NCBI GenBank assembly: GCA_022606135.1
Contig: JABYQN010000011.1
Coordinates: forward strand, 1,736,001 to 1,800,000
Source of the DNA: Fomes fomentarius
Taxonomy: Eukaryota > Basidiomycota > Agaricomycetes > Polyporales > Polyporaceae
Length of the DNA stretch: 64,000 nt
Reading direction: 5' to 3'
Positions 1 to 12,471 of the stretch are shown piece after piece. The position numbers and the translations under genes were made by a program. The notes beneath the pieces are model-generated. The model was not told the origin of the DNA and ran no database searches. It saw nothing but the letters and a program-made list of their open reading frames with translations. Position 1 is the first letter of the stretch; the number at the start of each line of letters is the position of its first letter.

Positions 1-1088
1 TCTATGACCGGGGGTGTCGTGAGTAAATCTTGAGTCCGACGATTGTTACGGACTGACCATGAGGACATCGGGACTAGGGAGGATCCAAATCGATGACCCT
101 GTGCTGGGATGCTTCTGCGACGAAGACTACCGACAACGCATGGTCCGATGTAACGTTGACCCCGAGCAGCTGCTTGAAATGTACATCCACGTACTGAACG
201 AGTGCGTCCGGGATCGGCCCACCGATATGGTCACTGGCATACACATCTGTCGAGGTAACGTAAAGGTGAGCCGGTGCATTTGTCAAGTTCCAAGGCGAAT
301 ACCGCTGATGAGAACGATTCACGCCAGCCTGATGGTGGCCGCTTCGCACATGGGCCGTACGACTACATCGCGCGCAAGCTACTGACGGGCCTAGACGTCG
401 ACTGTTTCTACGTGAGTGTCAATACGGCGTGCGCCTGATAGTACGATGGTACGGCTCTAGCTCACGCAATTCTAGCTCGAGTTCGACTCGGAAGAATCAG
501 GCGGGCTTGAACCGCTCCGTTACCTCCCCCGCGGGAAGAGAGTCGCCCTCGGACTCGTGTCCACAAAGACGCCTGAGGTACGTGCCACTTGCCGCGCTCA
601 TTGCCCATTTAGTCGCCATCGCGCGCGACCAGCAAGCGTGTCCTTGAGGCTGAAAGGTTTCGGGTATGGACACGCTCGCGCGCACACATAGCTCGAAAGT
701 CCGGACGAGCTGCGCCAACGTATCATGCAAGCCGCGGACGTGATAGCGCACGGGGAGGTGCCTCGGCCGAGAGAGGAGGCGCTTGACCAGTACGTACATA
801 ATTTTTTGCCCTTTATCAATGTCAGCGCGAGCGTGCTGTACCAGTCGATCAGTGACGTACTCACCGTGGCCCTCGACAGGCTGGGTATCAGTCCGCAGTG
901 TGGCTTTGCATCGCATTCGCGAGGGTTCGCGTTCATCACACACGAGGTATGTAATATATGGATGGGATGCTCTTTACCTGCGTATCGTATCCACTCAACT
1001 CCATTGACCGTGACGGTGCTCACAGGACGTCGTCAAGAAACTTACGCTCGTCAGGGACACGGCGCAATTAGTGTGGGGTCGCGCTTGA
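1..1088 (+). CDS. MetE/UROD-like methyltransferase family protein, C-terminal part (5' truncated by window)
   Basis: Exons by hand: <1..18, 78..265, 328..411, 476..577, 692..789, 880..946, 1026..1088; all junctions are GT-AG and in phase. The product resembles the C-terminal (beta-alpha)8 domain of cobalamin-independent methionine synthase and its fungal stand-alone relatives: an IQIDDP strand, an H-x-C pair in GIHICRGN, a Glu in the EFD stretch opening the exon at 476, and a final Cys in SPQCGFASH. These are the positions that hold the catalytic zinc in MetE, so the metal site looks intact. The chain ends in LVRDTAQLVWGRA, as usual for the family. Known: MetE moves a methyl group from folate to homocysteine. 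Inferred: this protein may use another methyl donor, because many fungal members lack the N-terminal MetE domain; whether that domain exists here lies outside the window. Confidence 0.8.
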
Positions 1089-3323
1089 GGTCTTGCACAA
1101 GTCTTGTTATCAACAACTTGAAAGAAAGCCGTGTACGGTTTCCCAAAGAACTCAATCATAACCGTTCGGCATCGAAACGTGCGAACAATAAACCAGCATC
1201 CGATATCTTGTACGACACACACACTTCTTGTGCATGCTATCGGCCGCCCTTTCCGCAACATCGTTCCGCACTTCCGAGTGGTCGAAACTTGTAAACCTTA
1301 TTTAGCGACCCTATCAAACCCGCGTCCGTCGCTGCCTCATGGAAAACGCTCCTGATCTTACCCATAGCGTCTACAATATTGCGTCCGTTGAATCGTCGGA
1401 CTCTGACGCTGCCACTACTTGCTGCGCTTCGTCTTCCGGAAGCGCGCCGATAAGTCTGTGGTCGGACCGGTACTTACTGCTTTTGCAAGTATCCCTCCAG
1501 TCACCAGTGATCCCTACTAGTGGTGCCATCAGGCGACACATCACAAGTCCCAGGAGCTGAGTGACCCTCGAACTAAGTACTGAATGTCGTGACGTTGGAG
1601 ACATGGGAGAGCCGGCGCATCGCTCGCAGTACGTACCGTCGCTAGCTGGATTCTTTCCGACTCCACTGTTAGTACGTCGCGCCGCCCCACGCATTCGCCT
1701 CTCAACTTACATTGCGTTTATGTACCCATCCATCCACAGGCGACTTGGCAGCCTCAAGTGACCCGGGAGAGACTCCACCTAGTACGCGCACAAGCGACTT
1801 GCTCCACGGTGACCAATGCTCTGGGGACTCTTCGCACACATCACTAGTCACTGGCAAGGAGTGTGACCGGTCTGATGCTTCCAACAGTGAACTAGCCGCA
1901 AGCTAAAGCTTAACGGAACCAAAACACGCTTAAGTTCGCGTGCCATCCGTTCCGTGATCTGTCCGACCTCGTCATTCTTGCCATACATCTATTAGTATGT
2001 CGCCTGTTCGAATTCCTCGTGATAGAGCTCGGCTGGGGAGGCCACCAGTGACCACCGAAGGCAGCGCGCCGTGTACACTGCACTTACATGATGAGGACTG
2101 CCGCTGCGCTTGCGCGTAGTCGCTACTCCAATCGATTATCCACTCCTTCAGGCGAGTCATCATAGGTCATCATATCGCTGCCCCGGCCGCGGGTAACAGG
2201 ATCTGACGACCCACTCGTGGTGACAGTTCAAGTTCATGTGACTATTGAGTATTCTATGCGGTGAAAGTTGGAAGGTCAGGAGAAACGGGCGTCCTGTGAG
2301 ACTTTCAAGCTTCAAGCTTCATCAGGCCGTATGATAGTACAATGCGACATGCACGGCAGTGGCTGGACGGCACATGGAAAGACGCGTCGACATCAACACC
2401 GTACACGCGTCCGAACGCGCAAAGTCCGGCACAGCCCAGGATGATGTGATGCCTGTGGTCTGCGGCCTGCACGCGCACCTTTACATAACGATGACAGCCG
2501 TCCACGGCGTGGCACCTCCTTCTCAAGTATTACTATTACCTCGCTTGACGAGCTTGAAATTCGTGTGGCAGCCGAGAGTCGCTTCTGGACGTTCTGAATG
2601 CTGAATGTCTATTGACGTATATGGCCGAAAACATGATCGATACTGGAGTACAACAATGGTGATGTGGTGGATGGTGGGTATTAAGAGTGAGTGCGAAGCT
2701 ATACATGCTGTACACTGGGGTGGATACGTCTACATGAGTACAAGGGAGGAGCATCTTGCAACTCCAGGGGGGGGAGCCGCAGGGGTTCGTGATGATAGTA
2801 GTACAGAACATTGAACAATGGCTAGTAGGAACAGAGATGGGAGGGTTGTGTGACGTGGTGTTGATGACGATGCAGCGTTACTGTCCCGAGACCAGAAGCC
2901 AAATTCCAGAAACAGAAACAGTCTTCCAGCGTAAGGAGTGGTGGTGGAGATGTGACGATGCGACAGACGAAGAGAGAAAAGGGGGACGAATTGTGGAGCA
3001 AGTGAGATGAAAGGAAGGAGTGTGTGTAGGTGTGCGAACAGGGCCCAGTGCACAGAGAGATGAGAACCGGGACACGAAAACTAGAAGGGAAGGGAGAGGG
3101 AGAGACGGGTAGATGCATGCGATAACAGAGGCGTGACACCACCATAGCTGCGCTTACACGAAAGAAGGAAGGAAGAGATCTTGCAGCTCCTTCACCATTT
3201 CTCAACCGTGAGCTACGAAAGTGAAGCCGCGTAAGCCACCACTCCGACTCCACGAAAACGAGGCAAGATGAGAGGCTCACCGCTAATCACCGCCGCGCCA
3301 CCTATCTCCACGGGACAGGGATC
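1089..3323. other. Intergenic, no gene recognised; purine-rich from about 2880
   Basis: Only short overlapping open frames on both strands, with no recognisable domain and no chain of consistent splice sites. From about 2880 to 3190 the + strand is strongly purine-rich (runs of GGGA/GAGA), and this stretch lies downstream of the minus-strand gene that ends at 3324. Confidence 0.5.
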
Positions 3324-4933
3324 CTACCGCGCGCTTTGGGGGGATGGCATATGAGCGCCTCCGACGGTATGTCTGCGAACCAATCGCTTACCCTGGCCGC
3401 TGGAGCCGCGCGAGTCCACCGAACCAGAGCCGCGGCTGAATATCCTTGCGAAGAACGGCTGCTTCTTCGTCGGGCTATCGTGTGGTGACGACGGCGAGCG
3501 CGGCGACCGGGATGGCGTCCTGGTGTACACGGACGCCGAGTTCGGCACCTGTGCAGGGATGGCAGAGAGACGTATTCGGTCAGCCTTCTGTAATCTCCGT
3601 TCGAGATGAGAGCAATGAAAAGACATGCGTGTAGGGGGCGTGTCTGCAATCGGGGCAGGGGAAGGGTTGCGATCGCGTTTAGATTGGGCGGCGCAGCCAC
3701 GTAGCGCTGAAACACGCTGTCAGATAGCCAAGGAAATGAAAGACTTACGATGATCTGGACCTTTTGCCCAGGGGACGGGAGAACGTAGTATGTGCTGCCA
3801 GAGGTGTCGCTCGAGGTGTCGCTTTGGCTCAGGGACGGCGTTGGCGAGCGTGTTCGCGCACGATCGCGGCCGATGCTTGGCCCACGACCCCTGCTCGGCG
3901 TGGTGCGCTCGGTCGTGCTATGTGAACGCGGGCGAGAGCGATGCGAAGAGCCGGGCGCGGACGAGTATGGCTGATGAGCAGGCGGCCCTGGTGGGGAGTA
4001 CTGTGTCGGGTGAGGTAAGGGATCGGACCGGCTGTAGGCTATTCCTGGCGCGGGAGCACGGCGGTGGGCATGTGATGAGGGTGAGTATACAATTGCGGGT
4101 GGCTGGTAGTTAGATCGACCACCATGTCTCCCCGACGGCGCGTATACTATGGCGGGAGGCTGATATTGGTAGGGGAGGCCGGGCTGGACGGTAGACGCAG
4201 CCATGCCTGGTTGTTCGTAAAAGCGTGAGCCGCCTGGGGCTGATCGTGTTGGGGAAGTGTTAGTGGGAGAGGCGAGGACTGGAATTGGCTGAGTGGGGGA
4301 ACCCGCATGTCTGGGGGTAGACCCATAGAGACTTCTGTTTGAGGTGTGAGGGAGATCTGCGTGGGGAGGAACTCTATCGTGGATCGAGGACTGGTGAGGA
4401 GGGAAGATTGCCTGAGCAGGCGGCCCACGGGAGCGATGGGACGAACTAGACGCTGGCACGCGCTGAGAATCCTCAGGCTGCCGCGACGGCAGAATGCGGA
4501 TGTTCTCTGGCTGGGCTGCTGGCGCGTACCGCGAGCCCGATGCATAGGACAGCGACTGGCCATGGTGCGCGGGCGCGAGGTGGGCCATCTCTCCAGGTGC
4601 AGGCGGTACGAGCGACCCAGATCGGGATCGGTGGCGGGACGACTGCGGGTAGGCGCGCGATTGTGTCGGTGAGTGGCGATCGTTTGAGATGGGCACATCT
4701 GGTCGGCCGTCTTCGTAGCGAAGCAGCATGCGCGGAGGAATTGAGTGCGAGCTTGATGCGTCGGACTCACTTGGACCGTAGCTTGCTGCATCCGAGTCGC
4801 TTAGGATGGATGGTGGCGATGACGGCGACATAAAGTGCATCCCCTGCGAATGAACAGTGACCCAGTTCGCACAGCGATCTCGGGCATGGAAGAACTCCTG
4901 GATGGCCTCGGGGTCGGTAGCATACTCGGTCAT
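3324..4933 (-). CDS. Disordered Ser/Pro-rich protein, 'MTEY' family copy 1
   Basis: Exons (minus strand): 4933..3749 and 3548..3324, with a 200-bp intron (donor GTAAGT, acceptor CACAG). Without that intron the frame runs on into an arginine-rich out-of-frame tail, so the intron is needed. About 469 residues. The start MTEYATDPEAIQEF was chosen over an upstream ATG because the gene at 44047-44829 begins MTEYDYSPDAIERY. Between the ends the protein is low-complexity Ser/Pro/His/Arg with repeated YQPPAIVY blocks. Near the C terminus come YYVLPSPGQKVQII and then SPTKKQPFFARIF, both matched in order in the other copy. No catalytic domain, signal peptide or membrane segment is visible. Function unknown; the conserved N-terminal helix and the short basic/aromatic C-terminal segment joined by a disordered linker suggest an adaptor-like protein (inference). 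Confidence 0.68.
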
Positions 4934-5286
4934 AGCGAGCGAGCAGACAAAGAAAAGAGGCAGGAGCAAAAAGCAGTGATGGGACGAGAGTGACGGTCGA
5001 ACGAAAGGGTGGAACGCCGGGAGAGATAAAGATTCTTATAGCTCGCGGCTGGGACTCGGACCACAGCGGCGGACGGGCAAACTCTGGCAAACTGTGCTGG
5101 CGCGGGCTTCATCTGCAATTGTCTAAAATGAATGCCCTCTAATCTCCTCTCCAGGCAGCAAACAACAACGTGTTCACGGCGAGGCCCCACGATTATCTCG
5201 AACCGGCTAGATCAGACTCATGCCCAGCCCGGCAGAGCCCACTCCAGATAATCTCCTGGGAATCTCTCGCTTGCCAGAAATCATCG

Positions 5287-5340
5287 GAGCCTCCGGGATA
5301 GTCAGCAGGCGCAGGATATACAGACCCTGCCCGGAGGCTC
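5287..5340. repeat. Inverted repeat with 11-bp perfect arms
   Basis: Arms GAGCCTCCGGG (5287-5297) and CCCGGAGGCTC (5330-5340) are exact reverse complements separated by 32 bases. The GC-rich arms could form a stable hairpin in either strand. No flanking gene or transposon end explains it. Confidence 0.8.
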
Positions 5341-8300
5341 AGACATTTGAGATCCATTGAACATTAAAGAAGAAAACAACCAAGGTAACTAGAAAGAAAC
5401 TGACCTTGATGAGAGGCCCTGACGAGCCCAGACACGTGTACAAGTGGAAGATGATTGAAGGGCTTACTGGCAGCTTGACATTACAACCTCCGAAACTATA
5501 CGGTGTGCTTTCATAGGCTCTCACATCGCGTCGATTGATGCAGTTTCACTGATTACTCACCACTACAACCCCCCAGCTTGGCCTGAAAGCCTCTTGTTAC
5601 GCAGCAGATGTAGTAGAGACGACGTTGGTCGCGGCCGGAGAGAAACGGCACCGTCCGTAAATTCCTGCAAATTCTGGAGGCGCCGACGGGCGTCAAGTAC
5701 GTTTTCACCAGCGCCGCTCGAATCTCGTCGGTGCCTTTCTCCCAACCATTGTCCTTGTCCTCCTCTTAGGGCAGCGCTGCAGTGTACCTTCTAGCGTACA
5801 TGAATCTGCTGCGCCCATACACCGCCTGCGTGACTCTGCGGCGCCGCAGGGGCGCCCGCAGAGAGCCTCGTTCTGCGGTTCCGCCTCCCCCACAGATGCA
5901 CACCGCCGTCCGAACTGGCATCGCTCAGTCGCCCACCAGGCATTCTGCGATTCGAGGCGCTCCCACAACGCTTCTAGGCGTCCCGATTTCTCATGACCGG
6001 AGAATCCTGCATCGCATGATCAGGCCAGCCATGCTCTGGTCCCTCTTCTTCGACGCCCGCACACACCTACCCTCGCACCCAAGTGCCCTCAGTTCGCGGC
6101 ATCTCGAATACACTCATTCGGTGGCGCGGTCGATGTCGTACGCTCCTTGTCGATGGGCTAGTAGTGATAGCTCTCATCGCCGGCATCTCCGCGTCGAACG
6201 AGACGAGGAGGGAGTAATCCAAAAATTTCCCGAACGCGTTCATGGTTGGGAGTGATCTCTGACTCACATCACCTGCAGGTTTTCATTTAACACGCCCGTG
6301 GCAAGCATGAGCATTCTCGGGCCTGATCGTGCGGACGCTCGCCCGGCTGCCCGGGCTCTCTCCCAAACGTTTTCGGTGTGCGCAGGTAGGCAGGACGACC
6401 GCCTTCTGCGACGTCGTCTTCGGCCTCGTGTGCTGTCTGAGGCAGCTGTCTGGTCACTCTGGTGAGAGTCCTCATTCCGCTGTCGCGCGTGCGATGAGAA
6501 CTGCTGTTTCACGTTTTCGCTCTCCCGCTGTCGCGCGCAAACCCGTTGCCTAGACGCCCTGCGGAAACGTGATGTCTACATACGGGGACTGCCGATAGTC
6601 ACCTATACGCCGTATCGAAAACACGAGGAAACGAATTTGCCTGCCTTCGCCCAGCGCCCCGCCCTATGCACTGGCACCTGCACCTGTATCTTCAAGCTTT
6701 CGCGTTCCCTTCGCCCGCGCCCGGATCTTCATCTGCTCGTCATCGTCGCCCGTGTATTGGGTACACCGCCTCGCCATGGTTCAAGCTATGCCGTACTCGA
6801 ACTTGAGAGGACTTCGTCTCGACTGTCTCATTTGAGCTTCTCTTGCCGCTCTCGTCTTCTCGGGTTCACACGGAACGACATGTGATGGCTCCTGGTTCTC
6901 CATTACGACCCTCGTGAGGCAGGATGACCGCGACTGTGACTCGACACTGCCTCCCTCCTTATCCCAGTTCGACCAATCCTCTTCCGGGTACGGACGGTAG
7001 GTTCTCTCACACACATAAGACGAGCTGGCAGTGATCCTCGGCGATTCTTTTTCATTAGAGACGGGAGCTATCCCGCGTGGCATGTGTAGAAGAGCTAGCA
7101 AATTTGACGTCGGTTAGGTGTGTGGATGTGGATGTAGATGCGTATTCGGATGGCAGAGTTCCACAGCTGTGCCCAACACATGGTATGCTGCGTGCATGCA
7201 TGGGTGTATTCAATATCGACCGAATGTGAACGCTCTTCTGCCTTGTCCCGCACTGCGCACGCAAAGTTAGTCTTTCCCCGCCTTTACGTTGCATGCCGAG
7301 TACTCAATCTTGAATGCCCGAACGCCCCCAGGTCCATCGATCATTCGAGATAGATATTCAGACCACTGGGACATTCTACGTTCTTTGGTATATACCCGCG
7401 TCCTCGGCCTTCTCAGGGCAACGCTCCCGCTCGACAACGATGGGGACGTTCCCGCCATCTTCTACGCCGCTGTCCCTCGGGGGTCCCACCTACGTGCGGG
7501 GGAAGTATCTGCACGTTCTGCAGCAGCGGCGAGCCACACCGTGTGTGCCGCGGCTCTCTGACGAAGACGGGACACACGCCCCTGCGGTCCTCGCAGCAGC
7601 TGCGAGTACGCCGCGTTTTCACCCCTCCCCCCACGCTTCTTCTTTCTTCTTTCAAACCTTGGCCGTTTCTGTGGCTCGCTTAGGTTCACGTGGGCCTATT
7701 CTCGACCGGTGTCCCTCTGCGCAGGTGGCGTACTCAGAGAGTCAGATTATGATTCAGGCTTGGGTATTGCCCGGGCTGCCTGAGCCCCTCGACCGTTCTC
7801 GCTCCTTCGTTCCCGTCCTTGCTGCCCCCCCCGGCAATCCAGCGTCCAAGAGGTCGTGTGCTGCGATTTCGAAGATGAACTCTGAGCCTCTCCCCTCTCC
7901 CCTCTCCACCCTCCCCGACCTCGGCTAGCTCAGCGCCGCCGACCCCATCGCACGCCAGTTGGTCAGTACTCGCAGTCAAACGCTGCTGATCGCAAATATC
8001 AAGAGTCGTGCACTATACACTAATCACCCCCGATAGGCCCGGCCCTCCGATTCCGCTCGCTGAATCATGAATGGTCTCTGTCAGCACCAGCCACCAGGCC
8101 GGACCTACACGCGCGCGCGTGCGCACCCATGTAGATTTGGGAGGCTGGAGCCTTCGCGCGTCCAAAGATGTCAATTCATTTAGTCGCCGACGTGCGTTCC
8201 TGGGGGCCCTGTCATCCCGCGTCTCCGTGCATGCACAGCGTGGCTTACGGCATGGGAGCGCGGCCTGGCAAATCTCGTGGCTGTCTAGACTCTAGGCTCC

Positions 8301-9050
8301 TACTCGACGTTGGCAGTGGCGGGGGACAAGGTGGGTCCCTCGATTACTTCGATTGACCTGACCGAGCCGGCGTCGTAACTCGTAATTCGTAACTTGCACG
8401 TTTCCGGACGTCTCGGACGCGAATTGCTCGACGGAACGGATCGGTGTGGGCCATGACAGTGACAGTGAATTGTGGTCGGCCGGGACACGTACGCTTATCC
8501 CCGCTGATTTCCCCCCTCCACACGAACACGAAGTGGCTATTACCGACCGTGGCGTGGGCGTTTACGAGCGCGCGATGTCCATGCCATGCTGACTGCTCCC
8601 GACGACGCCGCTTCTATCCTCACCCACATATGGCAGCGCTCCCGCGCCCTACCTCCGAGCGGCCGCCACATGCCCATAAATATGAGGTATCAGACGGGCT
8701 GCGCAGTTATCCTTGGAGATAGGGGCCGCGCCACATCGCTTGTGGTCGCATGCTGCATTATAAGTAGCGTGTTCTTCTCTCACCGCGTTCTAGCTTGTGC
8801 GGTGTTTTGCTTCCGCGAACGTTGCCCGATCGGCGCGATCAGCACTGCATAATCGTGCAGATAGGCAAGCATGTGGTTTCAATGCGATGTAAGTATCGTT
8901 GGGTCTCGATCTCTGGGTCTCCCACTGTCCCTGGGAATGCGTCGGTTACTATCAGTGTGGCGATGTGTGTCGGTGGCTGTGACCCCTCGGTGGTATCGCC
9001 GCGAATAAAGGTAAAGGCAAATGTATGTATGCGAGGGCGTTGAATATGTC

Positions 9051-9060
9051 ATGACGTCAT
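9051..9060. promoter_or_regulatory. CRE/ATF-type bZIP site upstream of the dehydroshikimate dehydratase-like gene
   Basis: ATGACGTCAT is a perfect 10-bp palindrome containing the TGACGTCA core bound by fungal CREB/ATF-type bZIP factors. It lies about 104 bp before the ATG at 9164. A second TGACGTCA core (9724-9731) lies inside exon 3 and is probably coincidental. Binding is inferred. Confidence 0.45.
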
Positions 9061-9163
9061 CGGTTACAACCCGCCCCATCAGCCGTCGGCGGCGCGATCG
9101 TATCTCTGCGACCTACTCTGACGACAGCTATCATCCTTACGGGTAACGCACTCTCCAGTAACG

Positions 9164-10676
9164 ATGGCCCAGCTCACCTCCTCGCTCGCCTACTCGACGG
9201 ACTCTGCGGGCATGCACCCCTCGCACACGCTCCCCATCAAGCTCCGTGCGATCGCGGAGGCAGGTTTCGCACAAGCGGAGCTGGCCTTTCCTGATCTCGA
9301 GGCGTATGCCGAGCAGGAGTTCGCGGGATATGGCAAATTAGACGAGCAAGGGAGAGGCGATCTTGACAAGCTCGTGCTGGCAGCCGAGAAGATCAGGGAG
9401 TCGTGTCAGGACCTCGGGATATCGATATTGGCAGTGCATCCGTGAGTATATCCCTTTGTCGTTTTTTGGCTACTCACTGCCAGTTCGGCGGTGTAAGCTT
9501 ATGTTTATGTTCGTAAGGTTCGACAAATATGAAGGCTACGGAGACTCGAAGACGCGGGATGCCAGACTCGAGAGGGCGCGCGCATGGTTCAAGGTGCTGA
9601 AGGTGAGTACCACCGCCACTCTAGAGGTTACTTGAAGGTAACCCTGTGTGTGGGCGTGTAGGCGGTCGGCTGCGAGATGCTGCAGGTGGGATCAACGCCC
9701 GATGCATCCACAAGCAGCGACTATGACGTCATCGCGCGCGACTTGCGGCAGCTCGCGGACGAGGCCGCTGCGCAAGACCCGCCCATCCGCATGTATGCAT
9801 TTTCTTTCTCATTCTAGCGCGTCGCTTACTGGCGCCCAGTGCGTACGAACTGTGGGCATGGGGCGCTCATGTGTAGGTGGAGATTATCCAGATGCTGGTA
9901 TAGTGTCGCCATGAGACTGATCAGTGTGCTGGTCGGCAGAAATACCTGGGAGCACATCTGGGAGGTTTGCAGGCGCGTTGACAGGCCGAACTTTGGACTC
10001 TGCCTGGACACGTTCCAGATCTGCGGTATGTACTGCACTATCGATGAGCCTAGATGGGCACCGTGTTGTACCATGAGGCTGATCGTAGGATGTGCACCCT
10101 CTGGTACAGTTCGAGCCTACGCCGACCCGACGTCTGCGAACGGCCTCATCCAGCACCCCCCAGAAGGTTCTGCGATCATGCAGCTTTCGTCCTCGCTCAA
10201 GGCGCTGGCCACCACCGTTCCGCCCGAGAAGATCTTCTACTTGCAGCTTTCGGATGGCTCCCGGAAGATCTCCCCCGAGGCGCTGAAGAAGACCGCAGAA
10301 GAGCAAGGGATCAGTCCGCTGTATGCGTGGTCGAACGCATGGAGGCCGCTGCCTTACATGGACGAAGTGTGCCCGAGAGACAGAGACGGCCAGGGCTGGG
10401 GAGGGTACCTGCCGGTGCTCGATGTTTGCGACGCCGTGCTGCGGACGGGGTGGAGAGGGCCTTGGTCGTATGAGGTGAGTGACCGGAGCTTGCCCGAGGC
10501 CGTCGACCCCGTGATATGGATTCACAGTACTCTGGCAGGTGTTTTATGAGGAAGACATGGCCAGGGACGATCCCGATGTTCCGTCCAGATGGACGAAGGC
10601 GGCGGTACAGAGCCACCGGCTGTTGGTGAAGAAGCTCGAGCACCGAGGGTTTGTGTCGAGTCGCGAGTCAGTGTAA
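9164..10676 (+). CDS. 3-dehydroshikimate dehydratase-like TIM-barrel protein
   Basis: Exons: 9164..9441, 9518..9602, 9662..9792, 9840..9872, 9940..10025, 10110..10474, 10539..10676; 371 residues, six introns of 47-84 bp. The sequence follows Neurospora QA-4 (3-dehydroshikimate dehydratase of quinate breakdown; sugar-phosphate isomerase/AP endonuclease-2 fold) almost end to end: HPFDKYEGYG after strand 2, ADEAAAQDPPIR, then TWEHIWEVCRRVDRPNFG, LCLDTFQ and AYADPT. Candidate metal ligands seen are E168 (YELWAWG), D199 (CLDTF), Q250 (YLQLSDG) and E326 (WSYE). The known reaction converts 3-dehydroshikimate to protocatechuate in the cytosol, feeding aromatic catabolism. No other quinate-pathway gene is in this window. 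Sequence identity was judged by eye, so a related xylose-isomerase-like sugar epimerase is possible. A CRE palindrome sits upstream. Confidence 0.85.
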
Positions 10677-12471
10677 CTCGGCAAAAGACACTTCGTCGAT
10701 CTTGTCTTTTACCCGAGTTCGGAGCGGTCTGCCCCGGGCCCCGGCCATAGCGTTGGTATATATACTTGTATGCATCGGATGCGGGAGTCTAGCCCTCATG
10801 GGGCCGATACCGTACAGTTCCTACTTCACTATTCAGCCCAACGTCGTATGAAGCACGGAGGAGCAACTACATGCAGTACGATGGAGCCCCAAGTCATAAT
10901 CTTGAGCGGTGAGTCAGGATGGGTGCCCACATGAGCTCTTAACCCCGTCTGCCATTGCATATGGATGAGGAGTGCACTGTGCATGTGCAGGATGGGAAGG
11001 AGATGTAGGCGCTGTAGCGGGAGATGAGTGTGGAGGAGATCAAGGATCCGGGACGGCGGTGAGTGCGGACGTGGATTGATGTGCATGCGGCGCGCGGGAT
11101 GCGTATGGGTGCGGCTCTGAGAAGCAGCCTGGGGAATATATCAAGGGGTAGTACGTCTTGCGGCTGAAGCATGATTGACGAGATGGGTGAGCTACCAGTG
11201 CCCGCAGCCGCGACGATGGATCCACCGCCGCAAGAAAGAAATTGGCCCATCTGTGCAATATGCAAGTCAGTGAGTAATGGTATGTATATGTACCGTGACG
11301 GTATCCAGTAGTCTCCCCTAGGCAGACATTGGGCGGGCCTACTGACGATGGACGTAGTAGGTATCGATGATTACTATTGAAGCCGTGGGAACTAAGTGAT
11401 CTTATCTTATCCATCTTCACCTTGGTGGAGTCTATGATTTAAATCCAACCATCCCCACCCCAAGCCATCATGCCAGTTCGTGTGTCATTGTTCCGTGCCA
11501 TGTCCATACACGTATCATTTACCGGTCTCCTTGAACTAATCAAACTTGGCTCTGCCTGTGAGTGAGTTTTTGCAAAGCAGCACCTGAAACCGACATCGGA
11601 CCACATTGATTGTTCAAACGTTCAAACGTCGACCCCGCGCCACGACACTTGGAAATTCTACGTTGCGATCGACGTGCCTCAAGGCGATACCTATTGTTAT
11701 CACCGACTCACTAGGACTCACCGAGGCCTCGTGATCGTCGGTCACAGGTCATTACCGGTCAGTCATCGTCCGACCCTCCACACACAAGTCCCCGAAGGCG
11801 ATGTCTATAGGACGATGTCTTTTCATGTCATTCTCATCATGAAATTAGTACTCTGTCTACTCTTGCTAATCGACCAGGCTCGTCCGACGTCCTCTTTCCT
11901 GGTGTTCCCGACCTAGATACTAGACACTGGCATCCTAATGTTTTCTATGGACCTTCATTGTCAATTTGCAACTGGTGTACCGGCGGCATGTTTGACCGTA
12001 TCGCTTGAACACTGCCTCCGTCAACTCCGATATCCAACTTAGCCGTGTTGGTGGCTATTTCTCCCCTGGACACCACTCCCGGCACCCTCCGGCGCCCATC
12101 TTGCAAAAACTATTGAAAGCTGGTGAAGCAGTGACGAAATCGAGGCAACCGCAGTCGGACCCTGCAATTTTCCCATGTCAGTATTCAATTGGTATTGATA
12201 TGCGCTCAACCCTCAGGCTGTCTCACTGACCGCTGAACGCTGGTCGCGCGCACTGAGTACTAAGGCCCATGGCCATGGCTCTGGAAACATTATGAAACAA
12301 TTGCCAGAGAGGACGCGGATCTCAAAGCCAACTTGATATCGATATAACCGGTGGCTGCGCCATATATAGGTCCCAGTAAGATGTTGGTTCATGGCAGCAT
12401 CCCGGTGTCCTCGCTCGGTGTCACGTCGACCCACGCAGACCCATCCAAGCCACCCCATTTCATACCAAACC
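10677..12471. other. Intergenic, nothing recognised
   Basis: 3' flank of the dehydratase-like gene and 5' flank of the DUF6533 gene. Short frames only, none with a domain or coherent introns. Confidence 0.5.

Larger units (their letters stand above)
4934..9163. other. Long intergenic region, no supported gene
   Basis: Contains the promoter side of the minus-strand gene starting at 4933 and, at its right end, the upstream region of the gene starting at 9164. Open frames up to 204 codons occur (for example 7314-7928 on +), but they are GC-rich, overlap frames on the other strand and carry no motif. An inverted repeat at 5287-5340 and a CRE palindrome at 9051-9060 are listed separately. Confidence 0.5.

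Noticed and set aside
5339..5524. Minus-strand frame MRAYESTPYSFGGCN..., possibly a first exon
   Set aside because: Protein-like start, but no acceptor with a coherent continuing exon could be found.
7314..7928. 204-codon frame on +
   Set aside because: No motif, GC-rich with strong frames on the opposite strand, no promoter or splice context.
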